From: CAYYSY01 sp964474355
GTDB lineage: Bacteria; Myxococcota_A; UBA9160; UBA4427
Assembly (NCBI GenBank): GCA_964474355.1
Contig: CAYYSY010000172.1
Location: 1-64,000, forward strand
Length of the DNA: 64,000 nt
Direction: 5' to 3'
The translations under genes and the position numbers were made by a program. Positions 36,279 through 45,335 of the stretch are shown piece by piece (the first letter of the stretch is position 1; every line of letters starts with the position of its first letter). The notes under the pieces were generated by a model. The model worked only from the letters and a program-made list of their open reading frames with translations. It did not search any database and was not told the DNA's origin.

Positions 36279-38486
36279 GTGGCCGCGCGCAAGTCGAGGG
36301 CGAAGCCGGCCAAGGCGGTCGCCAAGAAGGCGGGGCGCGCCAAGGCGTCGGCCCGCAAGCGCACGTCGTCCGCCGGTCCGGGTGGCGACGGCAAGGCGTA
36401 TCGCGAGTTCGTCTCCGAAGCAGAGGAGATCCTCGAGCGCATGCGCGAGGACCTCGCCGATCTCTACGATCAGCGCGACTCGCGAGACGAGGTCGAGCCC
36501 GATCTCGTGAACCGTATCTTCCGCAGCGCCCACTCGCTGAAGGGGCTCGCGGGCATGTTCGGGCTCGACGGCATCGGCGAGATCGCGCATCACCTCGAAG
36601 ACATCCTCGATGGGCTCCGCCTCGGACGCATTCACACCGACGCTCCGGCCATCGATCTGCTGGACGAGGCCACGGCGCTCATCGCGGTCCTGATGGGGCA
36701 GCTCGAGGGTCCGAGCTCGGGAGAGACCCCGGAGAGCCTCGAAGCAGTGGCGGCGCTCGTCGCTCGGATCGATGGCGCGGTCGAAGAGGAGCCCGAGGGC
36801 GACGACGAGCTCGCGGGTCTCGATCTCGACCCCTCGCTGCTGCGTGCCCTCACCGAGTACGAGGAGCACCGGCTGCGCGAGAACGTGCGGCGCGGCCGGC
36901 ACGTCTCGCTCGTCGGCGCGACCTTCGAGATCATCGCGTTCGAGGAGGGCCTCTCCGAGCTCTCCGCAGCGGTGCGCGAGGTCGGCGAGGTGGTGTCGAC
37001 CCTGCCCTCGCCGGGCGACGCGCCCGAGAGCCAGATCCGGTTCTCGCTGCTGGTCGCCACGGACGTCAGCGCCGACCAGCTCGCCGAACGACTCGACATC
37101 TCGGATGCGAGCGTGCGCGCGGTGAAGCAGGGCGACGCGCCCGAGCCCGAAGCCGAGCCTCCGGTTGCGGCTGAGAGCGAGCCGGCCCCGGCCGAGGCCG
37201 CGCCCGCTGCGAGTGCGCCGGACGCCGCGCCCGCGCCGCCCAGCGCGGCGATCGAGGGCGATCGCGAGAATGCCGAGATCGAGTCGCTGCGTTCGATCAG
37301 CGACACGGTCCGCGTCGACATCCGCAAGCTCGACGAGCTGATGAATCTCGTCGGCGAGCTGATCGTGCAGCGCAACGCCATCGCCAACGTGGCGGGCAAC
37401 CTCATGGCCGACCCGGCCACGATGCGCACCGGCGCCGAGCTCGCCAAGACCAACAAGCTGCTCGACCGCAAGCTGAAGGAGCTGCAGGCCGGCGTGCTCG
37501 ACGTGCGCATGGTGCCGCTGCGGCAGATCTTCGAGAAGCTGTCGCGGGTCGTGCGCCGGCTCCGCCGCGATCACGAGAAGAATGTGACGCTCAATTTCAA
37601 GGGCGCCGACACCGAGCTCGACAAGCTGATCGTCGAGCAGCTCGTCGATCCGCTGATGCACGTGGTGCGCAATGCCTTCGACCACGCCGTCGAGTCGGCC
37701 GACGAGCGGCTCGCTACCGGCAAGCAGTCCGAGTGCGAGATCTTGATCCAGGCCTTCCAGCGTGGGAATCACGTGGTGATCGAGGTGGTCGACGACGGCC
37801 GCGGCATCGATCCCGAGCGGGTGCGCGCGAAGGCTGAAGAGCGCGGGCTCGTGGCGGCCGATCAGGTGCTCACCGCGAAGGAGACGCTCGACCTCGTCTT
37901 CGCACCGGGCCTCTCGACGCGTGAAGAGGTGAGCGAGCTCTCCGGACGCGGCGTCGGCATGGACGTCGTCCGCCAGAACCTCGCCGACCTCGGCGGCATG
38001 GTGGAGCTCGAATCGACGTTCGGTGTGGGCACGACGGTCACGATGACGCTGCCGATCACCCTGGCGATCATCCAGGCGTTGATCGTGGGGGTCGGCGAGG
38101 AGCGCTTCGCGATTCCGCTCAACAGCGTGCTCGAGACGCTGCTCGTCGAGGAGTCGGAGATCCAGGCGAGCGAGGGCCGCCGCATGCTGAACCTGCGCGG
38201 TGACGCGCTGCAGCTGCGACCCCTGGCCGACGAGTTCGAGCTGTTCAGCATTCGCGACGACGGCAAGCAATACGTCGTCGTGCTCGGCATGGGCGATCAA
38301 CGCCTCGGCCTGGTCGTGGACCAGCTCCACGGCCAGCAGGACACGGTCATCAAGCCGATCAAGGGCCCGATCCGCAACATCCCGGGCATCGCCGGCGCCA
38401 CCGAGCTGGGTGATCAGAGCGCGATCCTCGTTCTCGACGTGTCGCATCTCGTCAACGAGGCGGCGAGACGGAGGGAGGTCGCGTGA
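36279..38486 (+). CDS. cheA: Chemotaxis histidine kinase CheA with basic N-terminal tail
   Basis: A 735-residue CheA. Residues 1-30 are Lys/Arg/Ala-rich, like the PPDK tail. The Hpt domain holds the phosphoryl His85 in IFRSAHSLKGLAGMFG. A ~90-residue middle domain (SLVGATFEIIAFEEGLSELS) sits where P2 usually lies, followed by a Pro/Ala/Glu linker, the dimerisation helix (LDELMNLVGELIVQRN), the ATPase (LMHVVRNAFDHAVES, VVDDGRGID, GRGVGMDVVRQNL) and a CheW-like C-terminus. It starts with GTG, and cheW overlaps its stop by 4 nt. Confidence 0.95.
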   Translation: MAARKSRAKPAKAVAKKAGRAKASARKRTSSAGPGGDGKAYREFVSEAEEILERMREDLADLYDQRDSRDEVEPDLVNRIFRSAHSLKGLAGMFGLDGIGEIAHHLEDILDGLRLGRIHTDAPAIDLLDEATALIAVLMGQLEGPSSGETPESLEAVAALVARIDGAVEEEPEGDDELAGLDLDPSLLRALTEYEEHRLRENVRRGRHVSLVGATFEIIAFEEGLSELSAAVREVGEVVSTLPSPGDAPESQIRFSLLVATDVSADQLAERLDISDASVRAVKQGDAPEPEAEPPVAAESEPAPAEAAPAASAPDAAPAPPSAAIEGDRENAEIESLRSISDTVRVDIRKLDELMNLVGELIVQRNAIANVAGNLMADPATMRTGAELAKTNKLLDRKLKELQAGVLDVRMVPLRQIFEKLSRVVRRLRRDHEKNVTLNFKGADTELDKLIVEQLVDPLMHVVRNAFDHAVESADERLATGKQSECEILIQAFQRGNHVVIEVVDDGRGIDPERVRAKAEERGLVAADQVLTAKETLDLVFAPGLSTREEVSELSGRGVGMDVVRQNLADLGGMVELESTFGVGTTVTMTLPITLAIIQALIVGVGEERFAIPLNSVLETLLVEESEIQASEGRRMLNLRGDALQLRPLADEFELFSIRDDGKQYVVVLGMGDQRLGLVVDQLHGQQDTVIKPIKGPIRNIPGIAGATELGDQSAILVLDVSHLVNEAARRREVA

Positions 38487-38995
38487 GCGAGTCGACTGAC
38501 GTCGGAGGTGATTGGGAGGATCTCGCCCGGACCGCCTCGGTGAGGCACGGCGGAGAGGACGACGGCGGGGCGTTGATGCTGCGCGAGCTGCTCTCGTTCG
38601 AGCTCGCCGGGTCGCCTTACGCGATTCCGGTGGAACGCGTCCGCGAGATCGTGCGGGTGCGCGAGCTGACGCACGTGCCGCGCGTGCCCGATTGGGTGCG
38701 TGGCATCGTCACCCTGCGCGGTGAGGTGGTGCAGGTGATCGACCTGCGGATGCGACTCGGTCTTCGCGCCGACGATACGAACCGGCGCAGTCGGATCATC
38801 GTGCTCCATGGCGACGACGATCGCGTCACCGGCGTGCTCGTGGACTCGGTGCGCGAGGTGCTGCGCGTCGAGGAAGAATCGTTTTCACCGTCGATGGACT
38901 CGGAGTTGGGCGCCGTCGCGGAGCTCTGTCTCCGCGACGAGGAGTTCGTCTCGGTCATCGACGTCGACAGGGTATTGGACCTCCGTGCCGACTGA
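38483..38995 (+). CDS. cheW: CheW-like coupling protein (first)
   Basis: A 170-residue CheW with a 30-residue N-terminal extension. The SH3-like core includes LLSFELAGSPYAIPVERVRE, VRGIVTLRGEVVQVIDLR and VLVDSVREVLRVEE. It links receptors to CheA. The GTG start overlaps cheA (GTGA). Its stop lies in the first of four 37-bp repeats. Confidence 0.92.
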   Translation: MSESTDVGGDWEDLARTASVRHGGEDDGGALMLRELLSFELAGSPYAIPVERVREIVRVRELTHVPRVPDWVRGIVTLRGEVVQVIDLRMRLGLRADDTNRRSRIIVLHGDDDRVTGVLVDSVREVLRVEEESFSPSMDSELGAVAELCLRDEEFVSVIDVDRVLDLRAD

Positions 38996-39111
38996 TTCGG
39001 ATACGGGGATGGCAACACTCCGCGTCGACTGACGCGGACACGGGGATGGCAACACTCCGCGTCGACTGACGCGGACACGGGGATGAAGCGAGTTCGTGCA
39101 GACTGAAGCCG
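38982..39111 (+). repeat. Four tandem 37-bp repeats of the cheW/cheW junction
   Basis: Copies begin at 38982, 39019, 39056 and, more diverged, 39093, an exact 37-bp period. The first three share the sequence (T)CCG(T/C)G(C/T)CGACTGA. Copy 1 contains the stop of the first cheW; copy 4 contains the GTG start (39096) of the second, at the position of a GTG in copy 1. Confidence 0.9.
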
Positions 39112-39593
39112 CACAGACCTTCGTGGGCGAGAACCAGGTCAATCTCGCCTGCTTCGAGACGGAAGGGCGCCTCTATGCCCTCGACGTGTCGCAGGTGCGC
39201 GAGATCGTCCGCTCCCAGGCGGTCACGCCGCTCCCGATGGCACCCTCGCTGATCGAGGGCGTCGTCGACCTGCGCGGCGCGGTGATCCCGGTGCTCGATC
39301 TCGCGCGCGTGCTCGGCGGCACGCCGCCCGAGGAGACGGCGCAGTCGCGGATCGTGGTACTCGACTGTGACGGCCTCGTGCTCGGTCTCTTCGTCGCTTC
39401 GGCGACGGACGTGCTCTCGGTCGATGCATCCCGTCTCGAGGACGTCCCGGAGCTCGCCAGCCAGGCCGGGTATGACGCCGTCCGTCACGTCGTGCGCCGC
39501 CCCGGCGCAGCCCCAGTCATGGTCCTTTCGCTCGAGCACATTCTCGAGAACGTCTACAAGTCGGCGATCGCAGGCCCCGAGGAATCGCGATGA
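39096..39593 (+). CDS. cheW: CheW-like coupling protein (second)
   Basis: A 165-residue CheW-domain protein: LACFETEGRLYALDVSQVRE, EGVVDLRGAVIPVLDLARVL and LGLFVASATDVLSVDAS. It is clearly different from the first CheW, so this system has two couplers. The GTG start is in the last copy of the junction repeat. The stop overlaps the receptor gene (ATGA). Confidence 0.9.
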   Translation: MQTEAAQTFVGENQVNLACFETEGRLYALDVSQVREIVRSQAVTPLPMAPSLIEGVVDLRGAVIPVLDLARVLGGTPPEETAQSRIVVLDCDGLVLGLFVASATDVLSVDASRLEDVPELASQAGYDAVRHVVRRPGAAPVMVLSLEHILENVYKSAIAGPEESR

Positions 39594-42169
39594 ACCCCGA
39601 ATCCCTACCGACGTCCACCGAGCTTCGCGGGAAGCTGAGACGCGTAGATCAGATGGTGGCGCTGCCTGCGCTCGTGCTCATCTGGACGTATGTCGCTTCG
39701 GCCGTGGACTTCCGGCCCGGCGAGCTCGTCCCGATGTTCGTGACTCTGGGCATCTACGCCGCCGGCACCGTGTTGATGATGGAGTGGCTGCGCGGTCGCC
39801 AGTTCGTGGCGCTGGGTCGGGTCCTCGATGCGCGTGACGAAGCGCCGCTCACACACGACGAGCTCGCCGCCGGCTTCGCCACGGCCGTCTCGCTGCCTGC
39901 TACGGCCGCGAAGACCGTCGCGCTCGTGTGGCTCGCGCCGGGGATCGTGGTGCCCCTGGTGCTGGCTGCGATCGGGCACACCTCGTGGATCGGGTTCGAG
40001 CGCTGGAGCGTGCTGCTGGTCGCCGTGGTCTGCGGTGCGATGGTCTCCGTCGGCTTCCTCTTCTTCCTCGCCAAGAGTGCCCTCGAGCCGGTGCGCGAGG
40101 CGGTCGGCCTGCGAATCGAGGACAGCGACGAGCGCGAGCGCGCCGTGAAGCCGCTTCCGATGGCGACGAAGGTGCAGTTCGTCGTGCTCGGCGCCGTGCT
40201 GACGACCCTGTTGCTGACGGTCTCGCTCGCCTGGTCCCGTTCGACCGTGGCGGTCGATGCCCAGGCGATGGAGTGGCAGCAGCGCGTGCTCTCGGCGCTC
40301 GCGACGAAGATGCGCTCGGCCACGTTCAGCGAGGCGCGGCTCGACGTGCTGCCTCTCGATGCGATCCTGCCCCACGACGTCGATCTGGTCGTCCTCGACC
40401 AGGGCGACGATGCCAGCGCCGTCAGGCTCGGCAGAGACCGCGAGCCCGCCGATCTCCGCTCCGTGTCGGATGCGCCGGAGCAGGTGGGCCAATCGTCCGC
40501 GCTCGTCACCGGTTATGTCACCAGCTGGAAGCGTCTGCCCGACGGACGCGTCCTCGTGGCGGCGATCGACCGCGCTGATCTCCAGCTCGGCTTCGGGGCC
40601 TTCGGCTCGGTGCTCGGCCTGCTCACGCTGCTGACGAGCGGCGTCGCCGTCGCGCTCGCGTGGCTGCTCTCGCGGGACATCCGCCGGGCGGCGGAGGTGC
40701 TGCAGGCGGAGGCCGACCGGCTCGCGTCCGGCGACCTGCGCCGGGGTCGGGTCTGGGAGGCGGAGGACGAGATGGGCGGCCTCGGCCGCGCCTTCGAGCG
40801 CATGGGCGCGTCGCTCCGCAAGACCGTGGGCGGCGTGGCGCATACCGCCGACCGCGTCGAGGCTGCGGTGGCCGACATCTCCGCCGTGTCGCGCAGCGTC
40901 GCGGTCGCGAGCGCCGATCAGGTGCGTCGCATCCAGCAGGCCAGCGATCTCATGCTCGAGATCAACCAGCAGGTGCGCGGCGTCTCCGACAGCGCCCAGG
41001 CGCTGAACCTCTCCGTCGAGGAGTCGAGCAGCTCGATCCTCGAGCTCGGCGCCGCGGGCGACGAGCTGAACGACACCGCCACCGTGCTCTCGGGCAAGGT
41101 CGACGAGGTGTCGGGATCGATCGAGCAGATGGTCCGCAGCGTGAAGGAGGTCGGCTCGACCAGCGAGCAGCTCTCCGACGCGGCGGCCGAGACGTCCTCG
41201 AGCATGGAGGAGATGGCGAGCTCGATGCGCGCAGTGGACACCACCGCCGAGGCGACCGCCAGCCTCTCGAACGACGTGGTGTCGCTCGCCGAGCGCGGCC
41301 AGCAGCGCGTCAGCCAGACGATGAGCGGCATGGAGGCGATTCGCGACGCGACGGACGCGGCCGAGAAGGTGATTCGCGGCCTGGGCGCCCGGACCAACGA
41401 GATCGGTGGCATCCTCGATGTGATCGACGACGTCGCCGACGAGACGAATCTGCTCGCGCTGAACGCCGCCATCATCTCGGCACAGGCCGGTGAGCACGGC
41501 CGCGCCTTCTCGGTGGTGGCCGACGAGATCAAGGAGCTCGCCGACCGGGTCCTCGCGTCGACCAAGGAGATCGGCTCGCTGATCCGCAATGTGCAGGAGG
41601 AGAGCGAGGCCGCGGTCGGAGCGATCGAGGCCGGCAGCCAGAGCGTGGCCGGTGGCGTCGAGCTCTCGGCCGAGGCGGGCAGCTCCCTCGAAGAGATCAC
41701 GCGTGCGTCTCGCGAGAGCGGCACGCGCATCGGAGAGATCGTCTCGGCCGTGCGCGAGCAGACGAAGGCCACGGGTCACGTGGTCTCGCTCATGGAGGCG
41801 GTGCGCGAGGGCGTCGACCACATCTCTCTCGCGCGCACAGAGCAGGACGGCGCCAACGAGGTCGTCTATCGCTCGTCGGTCACGATGCAGGAGGTCGCCC
41901 AGCAGGTGCGGCGCACCACCGAGGAGCAGTCGCGCGGCTTCGGCCGGATCCGCGAGAGCATCGAGGGGGTGCGCGAGGCGGTCGAGCAGATCAACGGGTC
42001 GCTGCGCGACCAGTCGAGCGCGTGTGCCCAGGTGGCCGAGTTCCTCGAGCAGGTGGCCGACGGCACCCGCTCGAACGAGGATGCCGCCCAGCGCATGGGT
42101 GACTCGATGCGCGTCATGATGGAGCAGGCGGAGGCGCTCCGTGCGGACCTCGAGGAGTTCCGCCTCTAG
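39590..42169 (+). CDS. Methyl-accepting chemotaxis protein with six-helix membrane region
   Basis: An 859-residue receptor. Four hydrophobic helices fill residues ~25-165, a fifth (~188-210) leads to a ~125-residue extracytoplasmic segment without a recognisable sensor fold, and the sixth (~345-365) leads to a HAMP region. The signalling tip is DDVADETNLLALNAAIISAQ followed by AGEHGRAFSVVADEIKELAD, a slightly divergent form of the conserved tip. Heptad helices rich in Ser/Glu on both sides provide methylation sites for CheR and CheB encoded nearby. No CheR-docking pentapeptide is present. Confidence 0.92.
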   Translation: MNPESLPTSTELRGKLRRVDQMVALPALVLIWTYVASAVDFRPGELVPMFVTLGIYAAGTVLMMEWLRGRQFVALGRVLDARDEAPLTHDELAAGFATAVSLPATAAKTVALVWLAPGIVVPLVLAAIGHTSWIGFERWSVLLVAVVCGAMVSVGFLFFLAKSALEPVREAVGLRIEDSDERERAVKPLPMATKVQFVVLGAVLTTLLLTVSLAWSRSTVAVDAQAMEWQQRVLSALATKMRSATFSEARLDVLPLDAILPHDVDLVVLDQGDDASAVRLGRDREPADLRSVSDAPEQVGQSSALVTGYVTSWKRLPDGRVLVAAIDRADLQLGFGAFGSVLGLLTLLTSGVAVALAWLLSRDIRRAAEVLQAEADRLASGDLRRGRVWEAEDEMGGLGRAFERMGASLRKTVGGVAHTADRVEAAVADISAVSRSVAVASADQVRRIQQASDLMLEINQQVRGVSDSAQALNLSVEESSSSILELGAAGDELNDTATVLSGKVDEVSGSIEQMVRSVKEVGSTSEQLSDAAAETSSSMEEMASSMRAVDTTAEATASLSNDVVSLAERGQQRVSQTMSGMEAIRDATDAAEKVIRGLGARTNEIGGILDVIDDVADETNLLALNAAIISAQAGEHGRAFSVVADEIKELADRVLASTKEIGSLIRNVQEESEAAVGAIEAGSQSVAGGVELSAEAGSSLEEITRASRESGTRIGEIVSAVREQTKATGHVVSLMEAVREGVDHISLARTEQDGANEVVYRSSVTMQEVAQQVRRTTEEQSRGFGRIRESIEGVREAVEQINGSLRDQSSACAQVAEFLEQVADGTRSNEDAAQRMGDSMRVMMEQAEALRADLEEFRL

Positions 42170-42234
42170 CGCGAGCAGGCGGATTCGAATGCGGGGCCGG
42201 ACGTCGTCCGGCCTGGATGCGGAAGGAAGTGAAG

Positions 42235-43239
42235 ATGATTGCAGCGTGCCCGAAGTGCGGAGCCAAGTACCGGGTCGACGAATCCAAGATCGGGGCCGAA
42301 GGCGCGCGTCTGCGCTGCGCCAAGTGCCAGGCCGTCTTCCGGGTGCGCGCGCCCCAGGCCGCGGCTCCCGTGGCAGCCGATCCGGTCGTGGCAGAGACCC
42401 CCGCCCCGCCGCCCGTGGCCGAGGCTCCGGCCGCGGCACCGCCCCAGGCCGAGGCCGCGGCGCCCCAGGCGGCGGCTCCTGCGACCTCGTCCGACGAGAT
42501 CGAGATCGACCGTGAGCGCTGCGTGCTCATCGCCGACCCCGACGAGGCCGCCGGCAAGACCACCGCGAGCGCGGTCGCGAGCTGGGGCCTGCAGCCGCTG
42601 CTCGTGCACGATGGCGTCGAGGCGATGATGACGATCCAGCGCGAGCTGCCCTCCGCCGTGGTGCTCGACGCGGCGCTCCCGAAGATGTTCGGCTTCCAGA
42701 TCTGCGAGGTGATGAAGCGCAACGAGAGCCTGAGCGGCATCAGGGTCGTGCTCGTCGGCGCGATCCACAACGAGGAGCGCTATCGCCGGCCGCCGTCCGA
42801 GATGTATGGGGCCGACGTCTACCTCGAGCAGCCCGACCTGCCCGACGGCCTGAAGCCGCTGCTGCAGCAGTTCGGTCTGCCGGTGGACGGTGCGCCCGCG
42901 ACGGCCCCCGTGTCGTCGATGCCGGAGCCCGCGGCCGCACCGGTAGCCGCGGCCGCGGCGCCTGCGGCCGCGCCGGAGCCCGCCGCCGACCCGGCGCTCG
43001 CCGAAGAGCGCGAGAAGGCCGAGCGGCTCGCGCGCATCATCGTGTCGGACATCGTCCTCTATCAGGGCGAGAAGTTCGATCAGGCCATCGCGGCTGGCAA
43101 CGTGCTGGAGTCGCTCGATAGTGAAGTCGAGGAGGGGCGCAAGCTCTTCCGCCAGCGCATCGACGAACGGGTACGTGACGAGCGCGACCATCTGACGGAC
43201 GAGCTCCTGCGCGTGGCCCGGGAGCGAGGCATGCAATGA
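42235..43239 (+). CDS. Zinc-ribbon protein with degenerate receiver domain
   Basis: 334 residues. The first ~40 form an MJ0042-type zinc finger (CPKCGAKYRV, then LRCAKCQAVFRV). After an Ala/Pro linker, a receiver-like domain (CVLIADPDEAAGKT) keeps the Asp in AVVLDAALPKMFG but replaces the conserved Lys-Pro by YLEQPD, so normal phosphorylation signalling is doubtful. The C-terminal ~100 residues are helical (KAERLARIIVSDIVLYQGEK) after another Ala/Pro linker. The ATG at 42235 has a GGAAGGAAG ribosome site; 42217 is an alternative. It overlaps the HEAT gene by 4 nt. Confidence 0.82.
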   Translation: MIAACPKCGAKYRVDESKIGAEGARLRCAKCQAVFRVRAPQAAAPVAADPVVAETPAPPPVAEAPAAAPPQAEAAAPQAAAPATSSDEIEIDRERCVLIADPDEAAGKTTASAVASWGLQPLLVHDGVEAMMTIQRELPSAVVLDAALPKMFGFQICEVMKRNESLSGIRVVLVGAIHNEERYRRPPSEMYGADVYLEQPDLPDGLKPLLQQFGLPVDGAPATAPVSSMPEPAAAPVAAAAAPAAAPEPAADPALAEEREKAERLARIIVSDIVLYQGEKFDQAIAAGNVLESLDSEVEEGRKLFRQRIDERVRDERDHLTDELLRVARERGMQ

Positions 43240-45335
43240 GCGTCGAAGCGAACGATCGCGAACGACAGATCATCCACCACGACCTCGGCAGCCCCGACGA
43301 GGAGGTGCGCCGGCTCGCCGTCGAGCGCGTCGCCTGTCTCGGCGTCGACGAGGCGCTGCCGCCGCTGCTCGATGCGCTCGGCGATGGATCATGGCGCGTG
43401 CGCAAGGCCGCCGTGGCACGGCTCGTCGCCATCGAGGCGGCCGACCACGTCGAGCGCGCACTGATCGAGGCGCTGGCCGACGGCGAGAATCCCGGCCGCC
43501 GCAACTCCGCGTTCGAGGCGCTGGTGTCGATGGGGCCGCGGGTCGTGCCCACTTTGATCGACCACCTCGACTCCGACGACGTCGACGTCCGCAAGCTCAT
43601 CGTCGACGCCCTCGCGGGCATCGGTGACGTCGTCGCGACGCCCACCCTGATCGGGCGACTGAGAGACGACGACCCGAACGTGCGCGCAGCCAGCGCCGAC
43701 GCGCTCGGCGTCGTCGGTGGACCGGGCGCCGGCGAGGCGATGACGCGCTCGGCGATCGACGACACGGAGGACACGCTCGTCCGGCTGTCGGCCTTCCGCG
43801 GCCTGGCGCGTATCGAGCACGCCGTGAACGTCGGCGATCTCGATTCGGCCCTCGAGGACTCCCTGCTGCGGCCGGCGGTCTTCGGGCTGCTCGGCGAGGT
43901 CGGTGGGAGCGACGCCATCGGCTGTCTGATCGACGGCCTGGGCCTCCCGTCCCGATCGTGCCGGGAGGCGGCGATCGGCGCACTGCTCAAGATGCTCGAC
44001 CGCGGCGAAGGCGAGGCGCGACTCGCGCTCGCGTCGCGAATCATCGATGGCGGTCGAAGCCAGGCGGGGCTGATCGAGGCCTGCACCGATCGGCTCCCGG
44101 ACGCCGATCTGGCGACCCGAATCGTGCTGATCCAGTTCCTCGGTCTCGTAGGAGATCCATGCTCGGTCGTCCCGATCCTCGAGGCAGGACGTGACGAGGC
44201 CATGGAAGAGGTCGCGCAGTCGACGCTCGTCGACTGGGGCGACGACGCGCTCATCGCGCTCGAGAATGAATGGGATCGCCTCGACCCCGATCTGCGCGGG
44301 GCTGCGTGCACGCTGATCGGCCGGGTCGGTGGTGAGCGTGCGCCGCTGCTGCTCCGCTCGGCGATCGAAGACGCGGATGCATCGCTGCGTGCCGCAGCGG
44401 CGCGTGCCATCGGCGATTGTCACTGCGCCGAGCTGATGCCGCTGCTCGTCGAGCGGCTGGAGAGCGCGGCCCTCGACTGCGACGACGACACCGATGAGGA
44501 GCCCGCAGCGATCGTATCCGCTCTCGTCGAGCTCGCTCGCTGGGATGCCGACGCCGACGCCGGCCTGGTGCCGGACATGGTGTCCCTGCTGGCCGAGCGG
44601 CTCGAGACCGCGGAGGACGAGGGGCGCGTGGCCGTCGCCACCGTGCTCGGTCGGGTCGGTCGAGCCGAGGACGAGGAGCTGATCGTCCACCTGCTGAAGG
44701 ACCCCGACCCACAGGTACGCCGCAGCGCGGTGGGCGCGCTCGCGCGTCTCGAGCCCGGTGCGGCCTCGGAGCCGTTGCGTCTGGCACTCGCCGACGAGTC
44801 GGCCATGGTGCGGCTCGCCGCGGCGACCGCGCTCGGCGAGGCGATGAATACGCAGGTGATCGACGACCTGCACCGGCTGATCCACGACGACGATGCGCGC
44901 GTGCGCTCGGCTGCGGTGCGCGGCATCGGCCAGCACGCCGACCGGGAGCATCTCGCGCCCGAGCGAGCCGTGTCGCTGATCGAGAACGTGCTTTTGGGCG
45001 ATGCCATGGTGGCGCTCGCTGCCGTCGACGCGCTCGCCGCAATCGGTGGCTCCCACGCCGCGGAGGCCGCGCTCAAGGTCCTCGAACGCGACGAGCCCGA
45101 GCTGGTGCAGTCGGCCGTTGCGTGCATCGGCCGTCACGGCGACTCGGAGACCGTGGCCGAGCTGCTGCCGATCGTCGCGCACGAGAGCTGGCTGGTGCGG
45201 AGCGAAGCGATCCAGACGATGGCCGACAGGCGCGTGGTGCAGGCGGTGCCCGCGATCCTGCGCCGACTCGAGACCGAGCAGGATTCGTTCGTGCGCGACA
45301 CGATCCTGCGTGCCCTCAAGAGCCTGGAGGACTGA
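43236..45335 (+). CDS. HEAT-repeat protein of the chemosensory operon
   Basis: 699 residues made almost wholly of HEAT/PBS-lyase-type repeats, such as DDPNVRAASADALGVVGGPG and DPDPQVRRSAVGALARLEPG, giving perhaps 18-20 units. No catalytic motif, signal peptide or membrane helix. Such proteins are scaffolds. Overlapping starts on both sides (ATGA with the zinc-ribbon gene, TGATG with cheR) tie it firmly to the system; HEAT-repeat proteins occur in several myxobacterial chemosensory clusters. Confidence 0.88.
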   Translation: MSVEANDRERQIIHHDLGSPDEEVRRLAVERVACLGVDEALPPLLDALGDGSWRVRKAAVARLVAIEAADHVERALIEALADGENPGRRNSAFEALVSMGPRVVPTLIDHLDSDDVDVRKLIVDALAGIGDVVATPTLIGRLRDDDPNVRAASADALGVVGGPGAGEAMTRSAIDDTEDTLVRLSAFRGLARIEHAVNVGDLDSALEDSLLRPAVFGLLGEVGGSDAIGCLIDGLGLPSRSCREAAIGALLKMLDRGEGEARLALASRIIDGGRSQAGLIEACTDRLPDADLATRIVLIQFLGLVGDPCSVVPILEAGRDEAMEEVAQSTLVDWGDDALIALENEWDRLDPDLRGAACTLIGRVGGERAPLLLRSAIEDADASLRAAAARAIGDCHCAELMPLLVERLESAALDCDDDTDEEPAAIVSALVELARWDADADAGLVPDMVSLLAERLETAEDEGRVAVATVLGRVGRAEDEELIVHLLKDPDPQVRRSAVGALARLEPGAASEPLRLALADESAMVRLAAATALGEAMNTQVIDDLHRLIHDDDARVRSAAVRGIGQHADREHLAPERAVSLIENVLLGDAMVALAAVDALAAIGGSHAAEAALKVLERDEPELVQSAVACIGRHGDSETVAELLPIVAHESWLVRSEAIQTMADRRVVQAVPAILRRLETEQDSFVRDTILRALKSLED

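Noticed and set aside
39605..42439. Long minus-strand frame opposite the MCP gene (also similar ones opposite cheA, bamA, lolC and the DUF4388 gene)
   Set aside because: Each mirrors a real plus-strand gene, has the composition of a shadow frame and lacks a ribosome site.
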